Shown piece by piece: positions 51,395-62,099 of a stretch of 64,000 nucleotides of DNA. The DNA is from Arthrobacter sp. H-02-3. GTDB lineage: Bacteria; Actinomycetota; Actinomycetes; Actinomycetales; Micrococcaceae. A program made the position numbers and the translations under genes. Below the pieces are notes generated by a model. It had not been told where the DNA came from, ran no database searches, and saw only the letters and a program-made list of their open reading frames with translations. How positions within the stretch are numbered: position 1 is the stretch's first letter; the number at the start of each line of letters is the position of its first letter. The stretch covers positions 62,001 through 126,000 of the forward strand of contig NZ_PYUI01000001.1 of the NCBI RefSeq assembly GCF_003097355.1. Direction: 5' to 3'.

Positions 51395-53683
51395 TCATGC
51401 GGCCCGGGCGGGTCGGGCGGGTGTGAAGTAGTGGTTGCGGCGGGGTTTTTGGCCGGGGTCGATGTGGGGTGGCGGGATGAACCAGGGGACTCCGGTCCGC
51501 AGCCGGATGGTCCATGCCTCCTTGTGGATCAGGTGGTGGTGATGGGAGCACAGCAGGGCCCCGTTCTCCGTGCCCGTGGTCCCACCGCGGGACCAGTAGG
51601 TGATGTGGTGGGCTTCGCACCAGGGCGCGGGGATGGTGCAGCCGGGGAAGGCGCAGCCGAGGTCCCGGGCGATGAGGGCTTTGCGGAGGTGGGGCGGGAA
51701 GATCCGTGAGGCCCGGCCGATGTCCAGGATCCGTCCCTCACCCCCGAGCAGGACGGGGATGATGTCGGCGTCGCAGGCGATCTTCCGGACCGTGGAGGCG
51801 GTGACGGGTCCGGTGAACAGCAGCGATCCCGTTTCCCGCACCGCCCCCGCGGGCCGGAACGCCGCACCGGTTTCATCCGCCGCGCCGCCCGCCACGGCCG
51901 CGGTGCTTCCCGCGCCGGCCGTTTCCTGAGCTTCTGCCGGGCCGGCCTGGGCGTCGGTGGTGGTGCCGAGCCGGGCCAGCAGGTCCCGGTAGTCGATGGT
52001 GACCATGACCTGGGGCCGGAGCCCGCCCGCGGCGGGCAGGCCCCCGGTCGCGAGGGCGATCCCGCAGGCACCGACCAGGCCGTCCAGCAGCCGCTGGGCC
52101 CGGGACCGGGGATCCAGCCCCGCCGCCCCGGGATCCTCCTCCGGCACCGGCTGCCCCGCTGCTGCGGGGGCGTCATCCGGAACGGCATGATTCCCCACGG
52201 CGGGAGCCTGAGCCGGGGCCGGGGAGGCAGCCTGGGCATCCGCAAGAGTCGACACACCGCCGGCCCGGGCATCACAGGCCCACACGCCGGCCCCGGCACC
52301 CGTGACCGGCCACTCACTGCCGGCACCGGCCGCGTCGGCGGGTCCGAGGGTCGAACGCTCGCCGGCGGGAGTGCCGACGACCCAGCCTTGGCCGTCGGAC
52401 AGGCTGGGAGCCCACCCCACGGCGAAGGAAGCTCCGGCGGGCTCGGCGCCCCAGTCAGCAGAAGCGGCGGCACCGGGGGTGGCATCAACCGCCCAGCCGT
52501 CAGAGTCGGCGACACCAGTGGCGGAGTCATCAGCGCCGGCCGTGGTGCCCTCAGAAGCGGCGCCGGCGGCCGATACCTCAGAGGCGGCGGCTTTCGTGGG
52601 CCCGGCGGCGTGTGTGTTTGTGGTGCCGGTGCGGGGGTTGGTGCCGGTGTTCATGACGGTGAGGAGGTACTCGAACTGTTCGGTGGTCGCGAAAATCTCA
52701 AGATGGTGCAGGCCGTGGCGCCGGCACCGGATGAAGGCGCCCTGAAGCTGGCGCAGCAGCTCCTCGGAGGGCTCGGCACCGTCCTGATCCAGCGCATCCG
52801 CCCAGCCCCGGGCCACCCGGGCCAGGAAGTCCGCATCGTTCTCCGCGGCCGTGCGCGTCAGGGCGTGCTCCATCCGCCCCAAGGCCCCGGCGTCACAGAC
52901 GTGCCGGACCTTCTCCAGCGCCGCCGTGATGATCGTCGCGGCCCGCGACGCGACCTCCCCGGCCGCGACCGCCGCACCCAGTTCAGCATGCACGGCCGGG
53001 ACGGGCTGGCCGGTGAGTCCCCGGCGGGGTAAGAGATTCCAGGCCAGGGAGAGCCTGCGTTTAGCCTCCGGGGCGCTGATCCGCAGCCGCGCCCGCAGGA
53101 ACTCCGCCGTGTTCCGGTACCCGTCATCCACCACCGCCGCGTCACCGACCGCATCCCACGGCACACCCTCCCCGGTCAGCGCATCGGGCGAAGCCACTGC
53201 ACCGGGCACACCGTCGATCCCACCGTCGATCCCGTCATCGGCCACAGCACCACTCACCGTGCCGGACGGTGCGCCACCGGCGACCGCGGTGCCGGGGGCG
53301 TCGTCGCGCCAGCCCGTCGTCCACGACGAGCCGGCCCCCGCCGCCGTCCTCGCCGCCGCGGCGGACTGCTTCCTGGTCCGGTCCACCGCACCGGCCGCCA
53401 CCAGCTGCAAAAACTCCGCCCGGCGCGAGAGCTCCTCCACCCGCCCGGCAAAGTCCGCCGCGGCCCGGAAATCCCACAACGCCGCATCCTGAACCGCCGT
53501 CGACCCCACAGCCTCCAACGCGGCCAGGGCAACACCCACCCCCGACCACCCGGCCAGGTCCGTGCCGCCGCCTGCGTCGCGGCCCGTGCCGGGATCCGCG
53601 CCGCAGCCTGCAGCGCGACCAGTGCACCCATCCGTGCCCTGCCCGTCGTCCCCGAACGGAATGAAACCCCTGGCGGCTTCCAT
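51395..53683 (-). CDS. DUF222 / HNH endonuclease (13E12-repeat type)
   Basis: A 762-residue protein. The DUF222 region (about 45-360) is followed by a long Ala/Gly/Thr-rich insert (about 380-560) and a C-terminal HNH domain with CAFPGCTIPAPWCEAHHITY, a Trp-Ser-Arg-Gly-Gly step and LCSHHHHLIHKEAW. Such proteins occur in many copies in Arthrobacter and mycobacteria; their substrate is unknown. The low-complexity insert is longer than usual. Confidence 0.92.
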   Translation of the reverse strand: MEAARGFIPFGDDGQGTDGCTGRAAGCGADPGTGRDAGGGTDLAGWSGVGVALAALEAVGSTAVQDAALWDFRAAADFAGRVEELSRRAEFLQLVAAGAVDRTRKQSAAAARTAAGAGSSWTTGWRDDAPGTAVAGGAPSGTVSGAVADDGIDGGIDGVPGAVASPDALTGEGVPWDAVGDAAVVDDGYRNTAEFLRARLRISAPEAKRRLSLAWNLLPRRGLTGQPVPAVHAELGAAVAAGEVASRAATIITAALEKVRHVCDAGALGRMEHALTRTAAENDADFLARVARGWADALDQDGAEPSEELLRQLQGAFIRCRRHGLHHLEIFATTEQFEYLLTVMNTGTNPRTGTTNTHAAGPTKAAASEVSAAGAASEGTTAGADDSATGVADSDGWAVDATPGAAASADWGAEPAGASFAVGWAPSLSDGQGWVVGTPAGERSTLGPADAAGAGSEWPVTGAGAGVWACDARAGGVSTLADAQAASPAPAQAPAVGNHAVPDDAPAAAGQPVPEEDPGAAGLDPRSRAQRLLDGLVGACGIALATGGLPAAGGLRPQVMVTIDYRDLLARLGTTTDAQAGPAEAQETAGAGSTAAVAGGAADETGAAFRPAGAVRETGSLLFTGPVTASTVRKIACDADIIPVLLGGEGRILDIGRASRIFPPHLRKALIARDLGCAFPGCTIPAPWCEAHHITYWSRGGTTGTENGALLCSHHHHLIHKEAWTIRLRTGVPWFIPPPHIDPGQKPRRNHYFTPARPARAA

Positions 53684-53792
53684 GACACCAGTCTCCTCCG
53701 GGGGTCTGACATTTCTAGCGGGAACCCCGTGGCGCCGCGGAGCGGTTGCCCGGCCGCCAGGATTTCAGGACACTCGGGTCAAAGCGCGCGGG

Positions 53793-54026
53793 TCAGGGTG
53801 CGCGATTCAGGACCCGCGGCCGGCCAAACTGCGTGCGCACTCCGGGCGAGAAGAGCACGGACTCCGGCGGCCTGCCGACCTCAATGCCGGCAGCGCGCAC
53901 CAATTGATCCTCCAGCCGGGTCACGTGCGCCCGGTACAGAGGCCACGCGCCGTGCCCCTTGGAAAGCCAGTGGGGCAGCAGGGTCGCTGCGTGGCGACGA
54001 AGTCGACACGAGAGAGCCCGCCCCAA
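53793..54026 (-). pseudogene. C-terminal remnant of a DUF2071 (YqjF-like) protein
   Basis: The last 58 codons read LLPHWLSKGHGAWPLYRAHV, then LEDQLVRAAGIEVGRPPESV and LFSPGVRTQFGRPRVL. The WPLxRAxV...AAG...PPxSVLFSPGV pattern is that of the end of DUF2071 proteins, which are normally about 230-250 residues long. The preceding codons (GRALSCRLRRHAATL) do not fit and PTS IIA ends only 3 nt upstream, so about three quarters of the gene is missing. Confidence 0.5.
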
Positions 54027-54029
54027 TCC

Positions 54030-54518
54030 CTAGTGGTCGAAGAACACCAAGCTGGAATTGATGAGTTCTGCGATCACTTCGGGGTCGTAAGCCCGGCGGA
54101 GCGACTCGCGGAAGGACTCCTTCGACAGTGAACGTGCCAGGGTCGCGAGCACTTCGAGATGGTCGGAAAAGGAGCTCGCCGGAGTGGCGATGAGCAGAAT
54201 CACGGTGGCCGGGCCGTCAGCGGCGCCGAAGTCGAGTGCCCTGCCGTATTTCGTGATGCCGACGGCGATGGAGGTCTGCGAGACGAGCTCGCTGCGGGCG
54301 TGCGGCAGTCCCACACCGCCGGGCAGCCCGGTGGCGAGCTGGTGCTCACGGGCGTTGACCTGCTTGAGGAAGCCCTCCAGATCGGAAATGCGGCCAGCCT
54401 CATACATGCGCTCTGCGAGCTGGGACGTGGCATCGAGCTTGTCCGTGGCGTCCAGTTCGAGGATCACCATCTCCGGCGTGGTGAGCTCGGCGTCGTACCG
54501 GTCCAGTGGTTCCGCCAA
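54030..54518 (-). CDS. PTS EIIA component, fructose/mannitol (Ntr) type
   Basis: A 162-residue phosphocarrier with the active-site segment LPGGVGLPHARSELVSQTSI, whose His accepts phosphate from HPr. TTG start with AAGGGA six bases ahead. It has no EIIBC partner in view, so it may serve regulation or a transporter encoded elsewhere. It lies just upstream (left) of glpD on the same strand, after a hairpin. Confidence 0.9.
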   Translation of the reverse strand: MAEPLDRYDAELTTPEMVILELDATDKLDATSQLAERMYEAGRISDLEGFLKQVNAREHQLATGLPGGVGLPHARSELVSQTSIAVGITKYGRALDFGAADGPATVILLIATPASSFSDHLEVLATLARSLSKESFRESLRRAYDPEVIAELINSSLVFFDH

Positions 54519-54550
54519 GAGATGTCCCTTCGAAGTGGCGTCAGTGCACG

Positions 54551-54598
54551 CCGGCCGGCAGTCATTTGACTAGCGTTGTGGTCCGCACTGCCGGCCGG
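54551..54598 (-). terminator. inverted repeat after glpD
   Basis: Perfect 12-bp arms CCGGCCGGCAGT (54551-54562) and ACTGCCGGCCGG (54587-54598) 24 nt apart, 9 nt after the glpD stop. No T run; a long-loop terminator or attenuator of read-through is likely. Confidence 0.55.
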
Positions 54599-54607
54599 AG
54601 CTGAGTC

Positions 54608-56359
54608 TCAGCGCAAGGGGACGATATCCTCCACGCCCAACCGTGCGGCATCGGCGGATTCGTCGTCCGGCTGCTGCTGGCTCAGGCGCTCGGCATCAAC
54701 CCGGGCCAGATAGTGCTTGATTTCGCCCTCGCGCTGCGCATCACTCCAGCCGAGAACGTCTCCCATTAGTTTAGCGACTACCGGAGCGGCGGACACACCC
54801 CGGTCCCACGCCTCGATCGAAATTCGGGTGCGGCGGGTCAGTACGTCCTGGACGTGGCGGGCGCCCTCGTGCGTGGCGGCATAGACGGCCTCGGCGGCGA
54901 GGTAGTCATCCGCGCCCGGCAGCGGCTCGGCCAGTTCCGGGTTGCTGGCGATGAGGGCCAGCACCTCTGGAGCCATGGCGCCGTAACGGTTGAGCAAATG
55001 TTCGATCCGGGCCACGTGGACGCCGGTCTCCTCCGCCATCCGGTTCCGCTTGTTCCATGCGGCTTTGAAACCGCTGGCTCCAAGCAGCGGAATGGACTCC
55101 GTGCAGCTCGGCGGGACACGCTCGTCCATGCTGCGCGTTGCCTCGTCGACGGCGTCCTTGGCCATGACCCGGTAGGTGGTCCATTTCCCGCCGGCTACTA
55201 CTACGAGCCCCGGCACGGGGTGGGCCACTACGTGTTCGCGGGACAGCTTGGCGGTGGAGTCGCTTTCCCCGGCCAGCAGCGGGCGTAGACCGGCGTAGAC
55301 ACCCTCGACGTCCTCCCGGGTCAGCGGCCGCTTGAGGACCTTGTTGACGTGTTCCAGGAGGTAGTCGATGTCCTTGCTGGAGGCGGCCGGGTGCGCCTTG
55401 TCGAGGTGCCAGTCGGTGTCCGTGGTTCCGATGATCCAGTGCCGGCCCCAGGGGATGACGAACAGCACGGACTTCTCGGTCCGCAGGATCAGCCCCACCG
55501 TGGACTGGATCCGGTCACGGGGTACCACGAGGTGGATGCCCTTGGAGGCGCGCACCTTGAGCTGTCCGCGGTCCGTCACCATGGCTTGGGTCTCGTCGGT
55601 CCAGACTCCGGTGGCGTTGATGACCTGCTTGGCCCGGATGTTGAAGCTCGAGCCGTCCTCGTGATTGACCACCTTGGCGCCGACCACGCGCTCACCTTCG
55701 CGCAGGAAGGCCACGACTGACATCTGGTTGACCGCGTGCGCGCCGTAGTATGCCGCGGTCCGGACGAGGTTGGCAACGTACTTAGCGTCGTCCACCTGGC
55801 CGTCGTAGTACCGGATGGAGCCCACGAAGGCGTCATCCTTCAGGCTCGGCGCGGCCCGCAGGGTCCCGCGGCGGGTCAGGTGCTTGTGGAACGGAACGCC
55901 GCGGCTGTGTCCGCCGGTGATGGACATGACGTCGTACAACGCGATCCCGGCACCGACGTAGGGGCGCTCAACGAAGTGCTTGGTCAGCGGGTAGAGGAAC
56001 GGCACCGGCCGGGCCAGATGCGGGGCGAGGACGGAAAGGATGAGCCCGCGCTCGTGCAGCGCCTCCTTGACCAGGGCGAAGTCCAGCATCTCCAGGTAAC
56101 GCAGGCCGCCGTGGATGAGCTTGGAGGACCTGGAGGAGGTGCCGGCCGCCCAGTCGTTGGCTTCGACGATGCCGACGCTGAGCCCACGAGTGATGGCGTC
56201 CAGGGCGGCGCCGGCGCCGACGATTCCTCCGCCCACGATCAGGATGTCTAGTTCCTTGCCCGGGTCGCCCGTGCCCTTCAGAAGCGCGATCGAAGCATCG
56301 CGCTCTGCGGGGCCGAGCGCACCTCCGGCCACGGGAGAACCGCCGGGAAAACTGTTCAT
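54608..56359 (-). CDS. glpD: glycerol-3-phosphate dehydrogenase, FAD-dependent aerobic type
   Basis: A 583-residue enzyme that oxidises glycerol 3-phosphate to dihydroxyacetone phosphate and feeds electrons to menaquinone. FAD site: DILIVGGGIVGAGAALDAIT with the following GxxxGL and the TSSRSSKLIHGGLRYLE loop. The C-terminal DAO_C domain includes SDAQREGEIKHYLARVD. GGAGG precedes the ATG. Confidence 0.97.
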   Translation of the reverse strand: MNSFPGGSPVAGGALGPAERDASIALLKGTGDPGKELDILIVGGGIVGAGAALDAITRGLSVGIVEANDWAAGTSSRSSKLIHGGLRYLEMLDFALVKEALHERGLILSVLAPHLARPVPFLYPLTKHFVERPYVGAGIALYDVMSITGGHSRGVPFHKHLTRRGTLRAAPSLKDDAFVGSIRYYDGQVDDAKYVANLVRTAAYYGAHAVNQMSVVAFLREGERVVGAKVVNHEDGSSFNIRAKQVINATGVWTDETQAMVTDRGQLKVRASKGIHLVVPRDRIQSTVGLILRTEKSVLFVIPWGRHWIIGTTDTDWHLDKAHPAASSKDIDYLLEHVNKVLKRPLTREDVEGVYAGLRPLLAGESDSTAKLSREHVVAHPVPGLVVVAGGKWTTYRVMAKDAVDEATRSMDERVPPSCTESIPLLGASGFKAAWNKRNRMAEETGVHVARIEHLLNRYGAMAPEVLALIASNPELAEPLPGADDYLAAEAVYAATHEGARHVQDVLTRRTRISIEAWDRGVSAAPVVAKLMGDVLGWSDAQREGEIKHYLARVDAERLSQQQPDDESADAARLGVEDIVPLR

Positions 56360-56527
56360 GTCACGCCTCCATCCGGATCAAACCTCGTAGGGCACCAGAC
56401 TACGTCCAAGTCTTCCGGATGGGCAGGGCCAATCACCTGCCAGAGTGGGGTTCAGTTCCCGGTGCCGGGTTCAGTCGTCTGTCCCGGGTTCAGTCTCCGG
56501 CGTACGTCAGAGTTCCCGGCGCCCGGT

Positions 56528-57664
56528 TCAGTTACCGGCGTACGGCGAGACGACGACGTCGACGCGCTGGAACTCTTTCAGGTCCGAATAGCCGGTGGTC
56601 GCCATCGAACGGCGCAGCGCACCGATCAGGTTCGAGGTGCCGTTGGTGTGGTGGCCCGGCCCGAACAGGACTTCCTCGAGCGGACCCACCGTTCCAACGT
56701 TGACCCTGTCGCCGCGGGGAAGTTCGAGGTGGTGGGCTTCCTGGCCCCAGTGCCAGCCCTTGCCGGGTGCTTCCTCGGCGCGGGCCAAGGCACTGCCCAG
56801 CATTACGGCGTCGGCGCCCATGGCGATGGCCTTGACGATGTCACCGGAGGTGCCCATGCCGCCGTCGGCGATCACGTGCACGTAGCGTCCGCCGGATTCA
56901 TCCATGTAGTCCCGGCGGGCGGCCGCGACGTCGGAGATGGCCGAAGCCATGGGCGAATGGATGCCGAGCGCGCGGCGGGTGGTGGTGGTGGCTCCCCCGC
57001 CGAAGCCGACCAGGACGCCGGCGGCGCCGGTGCGCATGAGGTGCAGTGCCGGGGTGTAGCCGGCCGCCCCGCCGACGATCACGGGGACGTCGAGTTCGTA
57101 GATGAACTGCTTGAGGTTCAGCGGCTCGTGGTCCTTGGAGACGTGTTCGGCCGAGACGGTGGTTCCGCGGATGACGAAGATGTCGACGCCGGCAGCCACC
57201 ACGGTCTTGTAGTGTTCCTGCGTGCGCTGCGGGGTGAGGGAGCCTGCGACGGTGACGCCGGCGGCGCGGATCTCCGCCAGGCGCGAGGTGATCAGCTCGG
57301 GCTGGATCGGCGCCTGGTAGAGCTCCTGCATGCGCCGGGTGACAGCGGGGCTGTTGGTCTCGTCCGCGAGGACCGCGATTTCGTCCAGGACGGACTGCGG
57401 GTCCTCGTACCGGGTCCACAGGCCTTCGAGGTCCAGGACGCCGAGGCCGCCGAGGCGGCCCAGGGCGATGACGGTTTCCGGCGACATGGCCGAATCCATC
57501 GGTGCCGCGATGACCGGCATGTCGAACTTGTAGGCATCGATCTGCCAGGAGACGGATACGTCCTTCGGGTCACGCGTGCGACGGTTGGGGACGATCGCAA
57601 TGTCATCCAGGGAGTAGGCACGGCGCCCACGCTTGCCTCGGCCAATCTCAATCTCGTAAGTCAC
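56528..57664 (-). CDS. guaB3: GuaB3-family IMP dehydrogenase-related protein
   Basis: A 378-residue TIM-barrel protein that starts MTYEIEIGRGKRGRRAYSLD with the usual VPNRRTRDPKDVSVSW. It lacks the CBS pair of true IMPDH. In the catalytic loop, where IMPDH has GSICTT, it has GFGGGATTTTRR, so the active-site Cys is absent. DGGMGTSGDIVKAIAMGADA is the phosphate-binding loop. Actinobacteria carry this paralogue next to guaB; its reaction is not settled. GTG start. Confidence 0.9.
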   Translation of the reverse strand: MTYEIEIGRGKRGRRAYSLDDIAIVPNRRTRDPKDVSVSWQIDAYKFDMPVIAAPMDSAMSPETVIALGRLGGLGVLDLEGLWTRYEDPQSVLDEIAVLADETNSPAVTRRMQELYQAPIQPELITSRLAEIRAAGVTVAGSLTPQRTQEHYKTVVAAGVDIFVIRGTTVSAEHVSKDHEPLNLKQFIYELDVPVIVGGAAGYTPALHLMRTGAAGVLVGFGGGATTTTRRALGIHSPMASAISDVAAARRDYMDESGGRYVHVIADGGMGTSGDIVKAIAMGADAVMLGSALARAEEAPGKGWHWGQEAHHLELPRGDRVNVGTVGPLEEVLFGPGHHTNGTSNLIGALRRSMATTGYSDLKEFQRVDVVVSPYAGN

Positions 57665-57751
57665 TGCTCTAGGTTATCCCAGGGCGCGGTTTTCCCCGTG
57701 AACGTGTCCCGCACGGCAGCGCAACGACCGCTGCCGACGTAAGGTGGCCGC

Positions 57752-58372
57752 ATGGGTATGCGGTGGATCTTCGACGGGCACATCGCCGGGATCGGCACGA
57801 CGTCGGGACTTCGTGCCGTGGTGGGGCTCTGGCAGGAGTCCCCGTTCGGCGCTTTCGCCGACGCCATGGTGGAACTGCCCTCCGGCCGGCGCATCCTGCT
57901 GGCCCCGACGGCAGAGGTGGCAGGATTCATCGCCGCCGTGTATAGCTTCGATGAAACCCGTGTGGTGGACATTGCCGTCCGGCACGCCGGCGGAACGCTG
58001 ACGGTGGACGCCGGGCACCTGCTGTTTGAGGTTGCCCTCGGCGCCCGGACCGCGCTCGGCACGGCGGCACGGCTCATCCCCCGGCCCCTGGCCGTGCACC
58101 CGCGCTGGCTGCGCGCCGTCAGCCCCTTCGCGGGACTTCTCAGCCCCGGGGTGCGCACTGCCGGCACCGCCGGGGGCGGTCGGCGCGAGTACTACGGCGT
58201 CACCGATCTCCACCGCATCGACGCGGCGACGGTCAGCTGGGACGGGGTCGACGCCGGCGCGCTGGCAAAGGTCCTGCCCGCCGTCGGCTTCGGCTTCAGC
58301 AGCGTCCCGCCCGAACCGGGCATAGCCCGGGTGCGCACCACTGTGGAAGGCGCCCCAGTCACTCTCCGCTGA
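57752..58372 (+). CDS. conserved hypothetical protein
   Basis: A 206-residue protein with alternating strand and helix pattern (ESPFGAFADAMVELPSGRRI, LLFEVALGARTALGTAARL). No catalytic motif recognised; it is probably cytoplasmic, as no signal or membrane segment is seen. Codon use is that of the neighbours. It is divergent from guaB3 and its last 14 nt overlap the 3' end of the convergent ABC gene. Confidence 0.8.
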   Translation: MGMRWIFDGHIAGIGTTSGLRAVVGLWQESPFGAFADAMVELPSGRRILLAPTAEVAGFIAAVYSFDETRVVDIAVRHAGGTLTVDAGHLLFEVALGARTALGTAARLIPRPLAVHPRWLRAVSPFAGLLSPGVRTAGTAGGGRREYYGVTDLHRIDAATVSWDGVDAGALAKVLPAVGFGFSSVPPEPGIARVRTTVEGAPVTLR

Positions 58373-60209
58373 TGTCCTCCGTGTCCGGGACCGTCAGCTG
58401 GGATTCGAACATCCGGAAATACCGGCCGCGCAGGGCCACGAGCTCGCGGTGCGTGCCCTGTTCCACGATCCGGCCGTCCTCGAGCATGTAGACGACGTCG
58501 GCCTTCTCGATCGTGGCCAGGCGGTGGCTGATGGCGATGATGGTGCTGCCGCGGTCCGCGAAGAGCCTCGTGAAGATCCGGTGTTCGGCCAGCGCGTCGA
58601 TGGCCGACGTCGGCTCGTCCATCACCATGAATGAGGCGTTGCGGTAGAAGTTCCGTGCCATCGCCAGGCGCTGCCACTGCCCGCCGGACAGCCCGCTTCC
58701 CTTCCGTCCGCGCGGATCCTCCATCCAGTTGCTGACGTGGTTGTCCAGGCCGTTGGGCAGTTTGTTGATGAACTCCAGGGCCTCCGCATCCGCGGCGGCC
58801 CGGCGGATCATGCCGTCGTCGCGGGGCGAATCGACGTCGCCGAAGAAGATGTTCTCCGCCGCGGTGGCAAACTCGTACTTCAGGAATTCCTGGCTGAGCA
58901 CCGCCAGGTGCCGGTGCCAGGACTTGACGTCGACGGCGGCGAGGTCGACACCGTCGAGCAGCACCTGCCCGGAATCGGGCCGGTAGAGGCCAGCCAGGAT
59001 GCGGATCAGGGTGGACTTGCCCGCGCCGTTCTCCCCCACGATGGCGACGTGCTGGCCCTGCCGGATGGTCATTGAAATTCCGCGGATGACTTCAAGGTCG
59101 CTGCCGGTGTACGTGAAGTGGATGTCCCGCAGTTCCACACTCTTCGGCGCCTCCAGCAGGGGCGGGGCGTGGCTGGAATGCACGGGCAGTGCCATGAACA
59201 GTTCGTAGTCCTTGAGGTTCGCCAGGTCCTCGTCGATCGAGCTGAGCGAGGAGACCAGGCTGTTGGCCGTGGACAGGGCGCGGCTGACAATCTGCTGGAC
59301 ATAGAGGAACTGCCCCACCGGCTGGGCGTGGGCGATGATCTGGCCCACTACCCAGATCAGGGAAACGACTTCCGCACCGTACTGGAGGGCATCGGCCGCG
59401 AGCTGTTTGGGGATGTAGCGCTTCTGGAAGTCCAGCCGGCGCTTCTCGTCGGCGTCCCGGAGCCTCGAGCGCAGCCCCATCAGGTAGCCGACGATTCCGT
59501 AGAGCCGCATCTCGGCGATGTGCTGCGGGCGGAGGAGGTTGGTTTCAATCATCCTGCGCTGCCGGCGCGAGTCCACCTGCGTGTTCCAGTGCGCGATTTG
59601 TTCGCGGGAGAGTTTGAACTGCAGGTAGACGCTGGGGACGATCGCGATCAGGACGATCACGGCTATCCACCAACTGACCAGCAGCAGCGCGCCGATGGCG
59701 AGGAGAACCGAGACGAGCTGGGTGAAGATCGCGGCGATCCGGTCAAGGACCCGTGCGTAGGAATCGGAGAAGCGCTTGGCGCGGTCGTACAGGTCCACCG
59801 TCTCTTTGTCGTCGTAGCGCCAGAAGTCCAGGGTGAGGAATCGCTCGTACATCAGATCACCGACGATCGCGCCGACCCGGAAGCTCATGAGCTGCTGGAT
59901 GTAGCGGTCCACGCTGCTGAACGCGCCCCAGAAGAGCCCGAGGGCCGCGGTGATGATGACGTAAATGATGGCCTGCCGGCCAGCGTCGGTGTTGCCCGCG
60001 TAGGCGGCAGCCAGCGCCGTCGTGGTCAGGGCGGCGAAGTAGGTGGTGACGAGCGGCAGGAGCGCCGAGATCAGCGAGCCGAGGACTTTCATCACGACGG
60101 CGGCCGGTGAGGCCTGGAAGCTCACCCGCAGAACCTGCGCCACGGCGCGAGCGTAGGGCTTCAGCGCAAGCTTGCGCTTCGGCTCACGTGCGGGCAGGAG
60201 TTCAGACAT
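58359..60209 (-). CDS. ABC exporter, fused permease and ATPase
   Basis: A 616-residue half-transporter: six membrane helices (about 30-330) and an ATPase domain (about 360-600) with Walker A GENGAGKST, signature LSGGQWQRLAMAR and Walker B SFMVMDEPTSAIDA, H-loop ISHRL. It should act as a homodimer or with a partner elsewhere. Substrate (lipid, peptide or drug) cannot be told. GGAGGC precedes the ATG. Confidence 0.93.
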   Translation of the reverse strand: MSELLPAREPKRKLALKPYARAVAQVLRVSFQASPAAVVMKVLGSLISALLPLVTTYFAALTTTALAAAYAGNTDAGRQAIIYVIITAALGLFWGAFSSVDRYIQQLMSFRVGAIVGDLMYERFLTLDFWRYDDKETVDLYDRAKRFSDSYARVLDRIAAIFTQLVSVLLAIGALLLVSWWIAVIVLIAIVPSVYLQFKLSREQIAHWNTQVDSRRQRRMIETNLLRPQHIAEMRLYGIVGYLMGLRSRLRDADEKRRLDFQKRYIPKQLAADALQYGAEVVSLIWVVGQIIAHAQPVGQFLYVQQIVSRALSTANSLVSSLSSIDEDLANLKDYELFMALPVHSSHAPPLLEAPKSVELRDIHFTYTGSDLEVIRGISMTIRQGQHVAIVGENGAGKSTLIRILAGLYRPDSGQVLLDGVDLAAVDVKSWHRHLAVLSQEFLKYEFATAAENIFFGDVDSPRDDGMIRRAAADAEALEFINKLPNGLDNHVSNWMEDPRGRKGSGLSGGQWQRLAMARNFYRNASFMVMDEPTSAIDALAEHRIFTRLFADRGSTIIAISHRLATIEKADVVYMLEDGRIVEQGTHRELVALRGRYFRMFESQLTVPDTEDISGE

Positions 60210-60308
60210 GCCTCCAGCCTAGTTCCGGGACCCGGAGGTGGCGGGTACGGAGACTGCGGGTGCGGCACCGGTGGGGCGGCGCCGCCCCGGGTGAAGCCGG
60301 GCGCCCAC

Positions 60309-60356
60309 AAACGGGTAAGCCCGCCGAAACTGCAGTTTCGGCGGGCTTACCCGTTT
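60309..60356. terminator. 48-bp perfect palindrome after guaB
   Basis: The segment is perfectly self-complementary around 60332/60333, with arms that begin AAACGGGTAAGCCCGCC. Starting 15 nt after the guaB stop it can form a very stable hairpin; the arm ends supply short A and T runs on either strand, so it may work as a bidirectional terminator. Confidence 0.85.
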
Positions 60357-60370
60357 CACAGCGGAGAGTC

Positions 60371-61903
<1,533 letters not shown>

Positions 61904-62099
61904 TTACGGGGTTCACGGGTAGGGGTTGCAACAGATGACCAGCCAGTCATTACGGGTCTGGTCTGTGCAGAAGGGTTGAATAAATAGTAGAACCTTGACG
62001 GCGATAGCCATATTCCGGGGCGGTAATGTGCGCCTCAATGTGAGCCGCCCCATGCCGGGCGGCCGCCGGAGGCTCCCGGTGCCGGCCCGGCGCGGGGCC

